A stretch of 9,670 nucleotides of DNA from Streptosporangiaceae bacterium (GTDB taxonomy: Bacteria > Actinomycetota > Actinomycetes > Streptosporangiales > Streptosporangiaceae), in NCBI GenBank assembly GCA_025934635.1, contig JAICWX010000326.1:1-9670 (forward strand). The letters run 5' to 3'. The translations under genes were made by a program, and so were the position numbers. A model generated the notes under the pieces. It saw nothing but the letters and a program-made list of their open reading frames with translations, searched no databases and was not told the origin of the DNA. Within the stretch, counting starts at the first letter, position 1. Every line of letters begins with the position of its first letter. Shown here one piece after another: positions 1-5,128 of the stretch.

Positions 1-60
1 CTTCGGGCGTACCCGACCAGGGGCCTCCGGGGCGGGTACCGCCGCTGCTGTAGCGCTCAC
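1..60 (-). CDS. Partial N-terminus of a downstream operon gene, possibly an ABC permease
   Basis: An open frame begins with GTG at 60-58, 12 bases after the stop codon of the binding-protein gene on the same strand, and stays open to the window edge. The 20 visible residues (starting VSATAAAVPAPEAPG and ending in RVRPK) form an Ala/Pro-rich then basic tail, like the cytoplasmic N-terminus of many DppC-type permeases. Binding-protein genes of this family are usually followed by permease genes, and the short gap suggests one transcript. There is no clear Shine-Dalgarno, so translation may be coupled to the gene before it. No domain is visible, so the permease call rests on position only; the frame could also be fortuitous. 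Confidence 0.35.
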   Translation of the reverse strand, partial: MSATAAAVPAPEAPGRVRPK

Positions 61-72
61 CGGGTCTGGGTG

Positions 73-1677
73 CTAGCCGAGCTCACTGAGGTCGACCAGC
101 CACAGCGCGTTCGACTGCAGGTTCTTCACCGAGTTCGCGCCGACCAGGATCTGGGCCGGCTGGATCAGCGGCATGAACGGGCTGATGGTGTTCATCGACC
201 GCTGGATCTGCTGGTACAGGCTCTGCCGGGTCGCCTTGTCGGTGGTGCCCGCGGCCTTGGTGCCCATCGCCTCCAGGGCCGGGTCGGAGCCCTTGGCCCA
301 GCCCGCGCGCAGGCCCACCAGGGCACCGGGCAGGAAGTTGAGGTAGTCGCTGGGGTCCGGGAAGTCGGGGCCCCAGTACCACAGGCCGAGCTGCTCCTGG
401 CCGCCCCGGTAGCTGTTCAGCGCCACCTGGATGGACTGGCCCTGCAGCTTCACCGTGATGCCGACCTGCTGCAGCTGCTGCTGGATCCGGGCGGCCAGGT
501 CACCGAAGCTGAGCCCGTTGACCTGGATGTCGCTGGGGTAGACCAGGTTCAGCGTCGGGTGGCCGACGCCGGCGGCGGCCAGCGCCGCCTTGGCCCGGGC
601 CAGGTTGTAACTGGCGCCGGAACCGGCCGGCAGGGCGCCCAGGAACATGGTCGGGATGATGCCGGCCGCCTGCACCGAGCCCTTGCCCGCCAGCTGCAGC
701 AGGCTGGGGTAGTTGATGCCGTACCGCAGCGCTTCCTGGAACTTCGGGTTCGAGGTGATCTTGGAGATCTTCGGGTTGTCGTTACTGAGCAGGAAGAACA
801 GGTTGGGCGAGGCGCCGTTGACGATCTGCACGCCGGACAGCCCCTGGGCCTGGGTGGGGGAGAGGTCCACCGCGATCTGCGACTCGCCCTTGAGCACGTC
901 CAGCTTCTGCACGCTCGCCTGGACGTTCCTGATCACGATCTTGGCGTACTTCGGCTTGGTGCCCCAGTACTTCGGGTTCGCCGTCAGCACCACTTGCGTG
1001 GTGTTGCTGTAGCTGGTCAGCGTGTAGGGACCGCTGCCCTCGGAGGTCTTGTTCAGCGCGGTCTCGGCCTTGTCGGTCTTGGCCGCGCCGGCGCCGTCCG
1101 CGCCGCCGGCCGCCTGCACCTTCTTGGCGTCCACGATGCCCAGGGCCGGGTTGGTCACGATGGCCGGGATCGCGGTGTTCGCCGTGGTGCTGGTCAGCAC
1201 GACCGTGTTCGCGCTGGGCGCGGTGGCGGTGATGCCGGCCATCAGGAACGACGGGTTGCCCGCGACGTTCTTGGTCCGCATCAGCGAGAACACCACGTCC
1301 GCGGCGGTCACCGGGTCGCCGTTGGCGAACTTCGCCCCCGGGCGCAACGTGAACGTGTACGTCTTGGCGTCGGCGGACGCGGTGTACGACGAGGCCAGGT
1401 CGGGGACCGGGGTGGTCACGTCCGAGCCCTTGTAGGTCAGCAGCGTGTCGTACAGCGTGTGGTCGATCATCAGCCCGGTCGGCTCGAACATGCGCGCCGG
1501 GTCCAGCGTCTTCAGCACGAAGGAGGTCTCCACCACCAGGGACGACGACCCTGACGAGGTGCCGGACGTACCGCCGCCCCCGGTCGCGCCGCTCCCGCCG
1601 GTGCTGCCGCCGCAGGCGGCCAGGCCGACGGCCAGGGCCGCGGCGCAACCTGGTGCCAGCCATCGATGCAGGCGCAT
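73..1677 (-). CDS. ABC transporter solute-binding lipoprotein, family 5 (peptide type)
   Basis: The 534-residue product is the extracytoplasmic binding component of an ABC importer of the SBP_bac_5 (DppA/OppA) family, which mainly binds di- and oligopeptides and sometimes other solutes. Residues 1-21 are a lipoprotein signal peptide with basic start (MRLHRW), hydrophobic core and lipobox LAAC, so Cys22 is lipidated. A Gly/Ser/Thr linker follows to about residue 46. The family signature follows: a TLDPARMFEP-like segment near residue 57, a TLYDTLLTY segment, and the FTLRPGAKFANGDPVTAADV block near residue 110. The length is normal. AGGGGGA at 1684-1690 lies 6 bases before the ATG and supports this start. 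The promoter carries a LacI-type operator. The exact ligand cannot be read from sequence; the peptidase next door favours peptides. Confidence 0.93.
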   Translation of the reverse strand: MRLHRWLAPGCAAALAVGLAACGGSTGGSGATGGGGTSGTSSGSSSLVVETSFVLKTLDPARMFEPTGLMIDHTLYDTLLTYKGSDVTTPVPDLASSYTASADAKTYTFTLRPGAKFANGDPVTAADVVFSLMRTKNVAGNPSFLMAGITATAPSANTVVLTSTTANTAIPAIVTNPALGIVDAKKVQAAGGADGAGAAKTDKAETALNKTSEGSGPYTLTSYSNTTQVVLTANPKYWGTKPKYAKIVIRNVQASVQKLDVLKGESQIAVDLSPTQAQGLSGVQIVNGASPNLFFLLSNDNPKISKITSNPKFQEALRYGINYPSLLQLAGKGSVQAAGIIPTMFLGALPAGSGASYNLARAKAALAAAGVGHPTLNLVYPSDIQVNGLSFGDLAARIQQQLQQVGITVKLQGQSIQVALNSYRGGQEQLGLWYWGPDFPDPSDYLNFLPGALVGLRAGWAKGSDPALEAMGTKAAGTTDKATRQSLYQQIQRSMNTISPFMPLIQPAQILVGANSVKNLQSNALWLVDLSELG

Positions 1678-1701
1678 GGCCCATCCCCCTCAGCCGGGAA
1701 C

Positions 1702-1730
1702 AGAATAGGCAAACGTTCCCATCTTGTCGC
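1702..1730 (-). promoter_or_regulatory. Promoter of the binding-protein gene
   Basis: Read on the minus strand, GCGACA (1730-1725) lies exactly 17 bases before TATTCT (1707-1702), which fits TAnnnT. GCGACA matches four of six bases of the -35 consensus. Transcription would start near 1695, leaving a short leader that holds the AGGGGGA ribosome binding site. The whole spacer is occupied by the LacI-type operator, a classic arrangement for repression by blocking polymerase. Confidence 0.6.
1709..1720. promoter_or_regulatory. LacI-type operator, site 1 (binding-protein promoter)
   Basis: GCAAACGTTCCC has the central CpG inside AACGTT that is typical of LacI-family operators, where the hinge-helix leucine intercalates at the central CG step. 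The same 12 bases recur exactly at 1841-1852 and with one change at 4642-4653, both upstream of neighbouring genes. It sits between -35 and -10 of the binding-protein promoter. The likely ligand is the LacI-family regulator encoded at 3596-4636. Confidence 0.72.
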
Positions 1731-1750
1731 GCCGCAGGTCAAGCACGTTA

Positions 1751-1768
1751 CGTTTCAACTGCGAAACG
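1751..1768. repeat. Inverted repeat CGTTTC-N6-GAAACG in the divergent intergenic region
   Basis: Arms CGTTTC (1751-1756) and GAAACG (1763-1768) are perfect complements around AACTGC. The repeat lies about 20 bases upstream of the binding-protein -35 and between the two divergent promoters. The half-site GCGAAACG resembles the left half of the LacI-type operators nearby, but the centre is not AACGTT. It may be an auxiliary operator, an activator site or the site of another regulator. Confidence 0.4.
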
Positions 1769-1812
1769 AGTGGATGACGAAGGCCGTCGGCACTGGTCCC
1801 TGGTCTGGGGCC

Positions 1813-1818
1813 TAGTGT
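1813..1818 (+). promoter_or_regulatory. Candidate -10 element of the peptidase gene
   Basis: TAGTGT fits the actinobacterial TAnnnT pattern and lies 55 bases before the peptidase ATG. No convincing -35 is seen 16-19 bases upstream. Transcription would start near 1825, placing the second LacI-type operator about 16-28 bases downstream of the start point, where a bound repressor could block early elongation. Confidence 0.4.
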
Positions 1819-1840
1819 GGGGACCGCGCGCCAAGGTTGC

Positions 1841-1852
1841 GCAAACGTTCCC
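1841..1852. promoter_or_regulatory. LacI-type operator, site 2 (upstream of the peptidase)
   Basis: GCAAACGTTCCC is identical over 12 bases to the operator in the divergent binding-protein promoter. It begins 32 bases before the peptidase ATG. A TTG codon at 1837, just before the site, would also open the frame, but using it would place the operator inside the coding region, which argues for the ATG at 1873. Confidence 0.7.
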
Positions 1853-1872
1853 TCTCAGGGCAGGCTCGGCCC

Positions 1873-3474
1873 ATGCAGGAGCTTGATGAGCTGAGCCAGC
1901 GGTTCTGGGCCTGGCGCGCCCGCCAGCAGCCCCGGACCCGGGATGACATCCCGCGCCTCGACCGGCCCGCGCGGTGGCGCCCGGAGGTCGAGGCCGCCCT
2001 GGCGGTGCAGCGCAAGGACGAGCTCGGCGCGTTCGCGGCCGAGCTGTCCCTGATCCGCCCGGACGAGGTGCCGGACCGGGTGGACCACCGCCTGCTGCGG
2101 TCCGCGCTGGCCCGGGTGCGGTGGGAGAACGACGTCCTGCGGGTCCGCGGCATCCCCCGGTTCTGGACCGATCAGGCCCTCGGGCCGGTCTTCGACGCGC
2201 TGCTGCGGCCCGGCGTGGACGCGGTCCGCGTCGCCGAGGTGACGCGGCTGCTCCGGGCCGTCCCGGCCGCCCTGGCCCACGCCCCGGCCGCGCTGAGCCG
2301 GCCCGCGCGGGAGTTCGCCGAGCTCGCCGTGGCCGAGCTCGACGGCATCGCCGCCCGGGTCGAGGCCTGCGCGCAGGCCCTGGCCCGGATCGACCCGTCC
2401 GCCGCCGCGGAGCTCGGTTCGGCCGCGGCCGAAGCCGGCGGTGCCCTGGAGCAGTTCGGCGGGTGGCTCGCGGGCCGCCTGGCCGAGCTGCCGCCCGCCG
2501 TCCCGATCGGCCGCGAGCGGTACGAGTGGTTCCTGCGCGAGGTGGCCTGCGTCCCGCTGGGCGTGGCCGAGATCGACGTCATCGGGCGCCGCGAGTACGA
2601 CCGGGCGGTCTGGCTCGAGCTGCTGCACGCCACCAGGAACCGGGACGTGCCGGTGCCGCCGCTGCCCGCCGACGCCGGCCAGCAGGTCCGCGCGCAGGCG
2701 CGCGACGAGGCGGCCGTCCGCGCGTTCTACACCGCCCGCGGGCTGCTGAGCCAGCCGGAATCGCTGCGCCGCTACCTCACCCGGCCGCTGCCTGACTACC
2801 TCGAGCCGCTGCTGTTCCTCGGCGTGGCCGACGAGCTCACCGGGCCGGGCCGGCTCGACGAGGACGGCGTCGCCTACGTGCCGCCGCCCGGGCCCGGCCT
2901 GCCGTATTTCCGGGCCGGCAACGCCCGCGACCCGCGGGCCGGCATCCTGCACGAGGGCGCTCACTACCAGCAGCTGGCCCTGGCCTGGCGCAACCCCCGG
3001 CCGGTCCGCCGGCACTACTACGACTCGGGCGCCAACGAGGGCATTGCCTTCTACAACGAGGAGATGATGCTGGTCAGCGGGCTGGTCGACGACGCCCCGC
3101 ACACCCGCACGCTGCTCTGCAACTTCATGCGGCTGCGCGCGCTCCGGGTGACGACCGACGTGGGCCTGGCCACCGGCGCGCTGTCGATCGCGGACGCCGC
3201 GGCCGGCCTGGTCGCCCGGGTGCCGATGGACGAGGCCACCGCACGGGAGGAGGCGGCCTTCTTCGCCGAGACGCCGGGCCAGGCGCTGACCTACCAGGTC
3301 GGCAAGACCCAGCTGATCGCCCTGATCGCGGACGCCGTCCGGGTCCGCGGCGCGGACCTGGACCTGCAGGCCCTGCACGACGCGATCTGGGTCAACGGCA
3401 ACGTCCCGGTCGCCCTGCTCCGCTGGGAACTGCTCGGCCTGACCGACGAACTCCCCGCCCTCGACCTGGACTGA
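1873..3474 (+). CDS. DUF885-family HExxH metallopeptidase
   Basis: The predicted protein has 533 residues and no signal peptide, so it is probably cytoplasmic. A zinc-binding HExxH motif is formed by H360-E361-G-A-H364, and the EGIAFYNEEMM block beginning at E389 supplies a likely third ligand, a gluzincin arrangement. The C-terminal PGQALTYQVGKTQL segment is typical of DUF885 proteins, distant relatives of M2/M3-type zincins. The reaction is likely hydrolysis of small peptides or peptide-like conjugates; the substrate is unknown. The ATG at 1873 was chosen over an upstream TTG at 1837 because AGGGCAGG (1857-1864) sits 8 bases before it and the LacI-type operator lies upstream. The gene is divergent from the binding-protein gene and shares its operator sequence, suggesting that imported ligands are degraded by this enzyme. 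The last 23 bases of gene end are tandemly duplicated. Confidence 0.85.
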   Translation: MQELDELSQRFWAWRARQQPRTRDDIPRLDRPARWRPEVEAALAVQRKDELGAFAAELSLIRPDEVPDRVDHRLLRSALARVRWENDVLRVRGIPRFWTDQALGPVFDALLRPGVDAVRVAEVTRLLRAVPAALAHAPAALSRPAREFAELAVAELDGIAARVEACAQALARIDPSAAAELGSAAAEAGGALEQFGGWLAGRLAELPPAVPIGRERYEWFLREVACVPLGVAEIDVIGRREYDRAVWLELLHATRNRDVPVPPLPADAGQQVRAQARDEAAVRAFYTARGLLSQPESLRRYLTRPLPDYLEPLLFLGVADELTGPGRLDEDGVAYVPPPGPGLPYFRAGNARDPRAGILHEGAHYQQLALAWRNPRPVRRHYYDSGANEGIAFYNEEMMLVSGLVDDAPHTRTLLCNFMRLRALRVTTDVGLATGALSIADAAAGLVARVPMDEATAREEAAFFAETPGQALTYQVGKTQLIALIADAVRVRGADLDLQALHDAIWVNGNVPVALLRWELLGLTDELPALDLD

Positions 3475-3504
3475 CCCGCGGCCTCGACCTGGACTGACCC
3501 GCGG
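3459..3504. repeat. Exact 23-base tandem duplication of the peptidase 3' end
   Basis: Bases 3459-3481 (starting CCTCGACCTGGACTGA and ending CCCGCGG) are repeated without change at 3482-3504. The unit spans the last five codons, the TGA stop and seven bases after it, so the downstream copy carries a second, redundant stop codon. It looks like a recent slippage or unequal-exchange duplication. Confidence 0.9.
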
Positions 3505-3526
3505 CGCCTTTCCCGGGCCCTGGCAG

Positions 3527-3579
3527 CGACATCGATGCTCCGTCAATGCTGCTGGAACGACATCGACGCTCCATCGATG
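3527..3579. repeat. Imperfect 22-base direct repeat, period 31
   Basis: Segment 3527-3548 (beginning CGACATCGATGCTCC) matches 3558-3579 (beginning CGACATCGACGCTCC) at 19 of 22 positions. The second copy forms most of the perfect hairpin in this intergenic region; the first copy can form only a weaker version of it. The pair looks like an older duplication of a terminator-like hairpin. Confidence 0.75.
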
Positions 3580-3584
3580 TCGTT
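3556..3584. terminator. Perfect hairpin between convergent genes, likely bidirectional terminator
   Basis: AACGACATCGA (3556-3566) pairs perfectly with TCGATGTCGTT (3574-3584) around a 7-base loop, an 11-bp stem. It lies 81 bases after the peptidase stop and 11 bases after the regulator stop on the other strand, where it could end both transcripts. The stem has AA/TT at its base but no long U tract on either side, which is common in actinobacterial terminators. Confidence 0.6.
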
Positions 3585-3605
3585 AGCCGCGGTCGTTAGC
3601 CGCGG
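3580..3605. repeat. Exact 13-base tandem duplication of the regulator 3' end
   Basis: TCGTTAGCCGCGG occurs at 3580-3592 and again at 3593-3605. On the minus strand the unit contains the last codons and TAA stop of the LacI-family gene, so a second copy of the gene end follows the real one. It mirrors the 23-base duplication at the end of the converging peptidase gene; both units carry CCGCGG. Confidence 0.85.
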
Positions 3606-4636
3606 CTCCGGTTACAGGCTCCGTCTTGCAAAGATCGGCACGAGTCGCGCTCGATGAGCCGGGTGCCGACCCGGATCTCCCCGTAATGCGGCCGGTCCTG
3701 GCCCGCCCCCTCGAGGCGCTCGAGCAGCAGCCGGGCCGCGAGCTCGCCCATCTGCCGGGCGTTGTTGTCGATCACCGTGATCGCCGGGTGCCACCAGCGG
3801 GCCAGCGGGGAGTCCTCGTAGCCGATCACCGACAGGCTGGCCGGGATCGCCACCGCGTGCTCCCGCAGCGCCGGGAGCGCGCCGTAGGAGGCCTCGTGGT
3901 TCGCGATGATCAGGGCCGTCGGGCGGCGCCGGGCGGGCAGTCCCAGCAGGGACGCAACGGCGGGCGGGCCGGCCTCCGGGCTGAGCGCGGCGGCCCGCGT
4001 CAGCTCCTCGGCCGCCGGCACGCCGGCCGCCTGCATGGCCAGCCAGTAGCCCTGCAGCCGTTCCCGGCCGGACGGCACGTCCGGCGGCCCGGCGATGATG
4101 GCGATCCGGCGGTGCCCCGCCGCCAGCAGGTACTCGGTCGCGATGCGGCCCCCGGCGATCTCGTCGCCCAGCACGCAGTCGCCGGCCGGCTCGGGCGGCC
4201 GCCGGGCCAGGTGCACGGTGGGCAGGCCGAGCGCCCGCAGTTCGCTGGTCGCCCCGCTGTCGGACCCGACCACGATGACGCCCGCCGCGCTGTGGTCCAC
4301 CAGCGTGCGCAGCGCCGCGCGCTCCTGGGCCGGGTCGCCCGCGGTCACCGAGAGCATCAGCTGGTAACCGCGCCGGGCCAGTTCCTGCTGCACCACCTCG
4401 GCGATGACCTGGAAGCTCGTGTTGACCAGGTTGGTGACGACCAGGCCGATGAAGGCCGTGCGCGCGGTGCGCAGGGCGCGGGCGCTGGCGTTGGGCCGGT
4501 AGCCGAGCGCCGTCGCGACCGCGCGGACCCGGGCCGCCGTCCCGGCGCTGACCCGGGCCGAGCCGTTCAGCGCCCGCGAGGCGGTGCTGACCGACACCCC
4601 GCTGCGCTGGGCCACTTGCCTGAGATCGACTGCCAT
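3596..4636 (-). CDS. LacI-family transcriptional regulator
   Basis: This 346-residue protein has the full LacI/GalR architecture. Residues 3-25 form the helix-turn-helix (DLRQVAQRSGVSVSTASRAL), followed by the third helix and the hinge helix YRPNASARAL near residues 47-56. The periplasmic-binding-protein-like effector domain follows (AFIGLVVTNLVNTSF), with conserved blocks VLGDEIAGGRIA, AAGHRRIAIIAG and SVIGYEDSPLARWWHP. The DNA-binding block begins only at this ATG and no upstream in-frame start exists. It probably represses itself, the peptidase and the binding-protein operon through the shared G(C/A)AAACGTTCCC sites. Most characterised LacI-family proteins sense sugars; here the neighbours suggest a peptide-like or glycosylated ligand, which is inference. 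The tail after the effector domain is short, with two cysteines. Confidence 0.95.
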   Translation of the reverse strand: MAVDLRQVAQRSGVSVSTASRALNGSARVSAGTAARVRAVATALGYRPNASARALRTARTAFIGLVVTNLVNTSFQVIAEVVQQELARRGYQLMLSVTAGDPAQERAALRTLVDHSAAGVIVVGSDSGATSELRALGLPTVHLARRPPEPAGDCVLGDEIAGGRIATEYLLAAGHRRIAIIAGPPDVPSGRERLQGYWLAMQAAGVPAAEELTRAAALSPEAGPPAVASLLGLPARRRPTALIIANHEASYGALPALREHAVAIPASLSVIGYEDSPLARWWHPAITVIDNNARQMGELAARLLLERLEGAGQDRPHYGEIRVGTRLIERDSCRSLQDGACNRSRG

Positions 4637-4641
4637 CGTGC

Positions 4642-4653
4642 GAAAACGTTCCC
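4642..4653. promoter_or_regulatory. LacI-type operator, site 3 (autoregulatory)
   Basis: GAAAACGTTCCC differs from the other two sites at one base. On the regulator's strand it reads GGGAACGTTTTC and ends only 5 bases before the ATG. The GGGAA of the site is the only purine-rich stretch that could act as ribosome binding site, about 11-12 bases from the start. Binding here would occlude the start region of the regulator's own gene, as expected for autoregulation. No clear -10 or -35 was identified. Confidence 0.65.
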
Positions 4654-4699
4654 ACAGCGGATGGCACCCGCGCCACCCCAGGTCCGGAGGGGCGGCGTT

Positions 4700-4733
4700 C
4701 CGGCGGGGCGGCCATTCCCGGCCGCCCCGCCGG
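4700..4733 (-). terminator. GC-rich hairpin terminator after the small HhH-like gene
   Basis: The 14-bp arm 4700-4713 (CCGGCGGGGCGGCC) pairs perfectly with 4720-4733 around the 6-base loop ATTCCC. It begins 16 bases after the TAA of the 74-residue gene on the minus strand. No U tract follows, as is usual in high-GC actinobacteria. Its position would also shield the regulator's promoter and operator from read-through. Confidence 0.7.
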
Positions 4734-4749
4734 GGCCCCGTTCGGCTGG

Positions 4750-4974
4750 TTAGCCGGCGTGACCGCTGAGCGCGACGAGCGCCCCGGCCACCGCGAAGTA
4801 CTTGTTGCTGCCCAGGTCACGCACGGTCTTGATGCCGAACGCGGCGGACAGGTGCTCCGCGTCGCCGTCGCTGACCCCGGCCAGCGCCGAAACCGGCGCG
4901 TCCAGGATCTCGTCCAGGCTCTTGCTCTCGTACGCCTTGTCCAGGGCCTTGTCGAGCACGACAGAAACCGCCAT
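4750..4974 (-). CDS. Small helix-hairpin-helix-like protein
   Basis: This predicted protein of 74 residues has no signal peptide or membrane segment. An N-terminal helix (MAVSVVLDKALDKAYESKSL) is followed by ILDAPVSALAGVSDGDAEHL and then AFGIKTVRDLGSNKYF. The L-x-G-V-S-x-x-x-A-x-x-L...GIKTVxDL pattern resembles a helix-hairpin-helix fold, which in other proteins contacts DNA or proteins. The start is supported by GGAGGGAG (4988-4981), 6 bases before the ATG. It has its own terminator and lies head-to-head with the transpeptidase gene, so it is probably monocistronic. The precise role is not known. I recall similar short proteins in actinomycetes annotated as hypothetical; DNA binding is only a possibility. 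Confidence 0.8.
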   Translation of the reverse strand: MAVSVVLDKALDKAYESKSLDEILDAPVSALAGVSDGDAEHLSAAFGIKTVRDLGSNKYFAVAGALVALSGHAG

Positions 4975-4994
4975 GGTCAGCTCCCTCCACTACG

Positions 4995-5030
4995 GGCTGG
5001 CCGAACTGGCCAGCCGTCCTTTCTGACGGC
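4995..5030 (-). promoter_or_regulatory. Two overlapping hairpins upstream of the small gene
   Basis: GGCTGGCC (4995-5002) pairs with GGCCAGCC (5008-5015) around GAACT, an 8-bp stem ending 6 bases before the ribosome binding site. GCCGTC (5013-5018) pairs with GACGGC (5025-5030) around CTTTCT. The two stems share bases 5013-5015, so they cannot both form fully. A candidate -10 on the minus strand, TACCGT (5040-5035), would start transcription near 5028, putting the first stem in the leader and cutting into the second. The arrangement could influence translation or mRNA stability, or be a protein-binding site. Confidence 0.45.
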
Positions 5031-5092
5031 TCCGACGGTACAGGGGCCGGCCGCGCGAGAGGAGCAAGGGCGCGGGTTCCGAACAGGGATAT

Positions 5093-5121
5093 TTGTCCTG
5101 GCCCGGCCCGCTGGGTACCTT
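5093..5121 (+). promoter_or_regulatory. Promoter of the transpeptidase gene (leaderless)
   Basis: TTGTCC (5093-5098) and TACCTT (5116-5121) are separated by exactly 17 bases. The -10 fits TAnnnT and ends 7 bases before the GTG at 5129, so the transcript should begin at or next to the start codon. No Shine-Dalgarno precedes that GTG, which fits a leaderless mRNA. A TTG at 5093 would extend the frame but is the -35 itself. Confidence 0.65.
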
Positions 5122-5128
5122 CGCATGG

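Noticed and set aside
9..39. Inverted repeat GTACCCG...CGGGTAC downstream of the binding-protein gene as a terminator
   Set aside because: Seven-bp arms around a 17-base loop are weak, and the stretch fits the start of the next operon gene better.
70..1554. Long plus-strand open frame opposite the binding-protein gene
   Set aside because: Its translation is low-complexity Arg/Gly/Val/Leu typical of antisense frames in GC-rich DNA, while the minus strand gives a clean family 5 binding protein.
1855..3546. 563-codon minus-strand frame opposite the peptidase
   Set aside because: Composition is Gly/Arg/Asp/Gln-rich without domains; it is the mirror of the strongly GC-biased peptidase codons.
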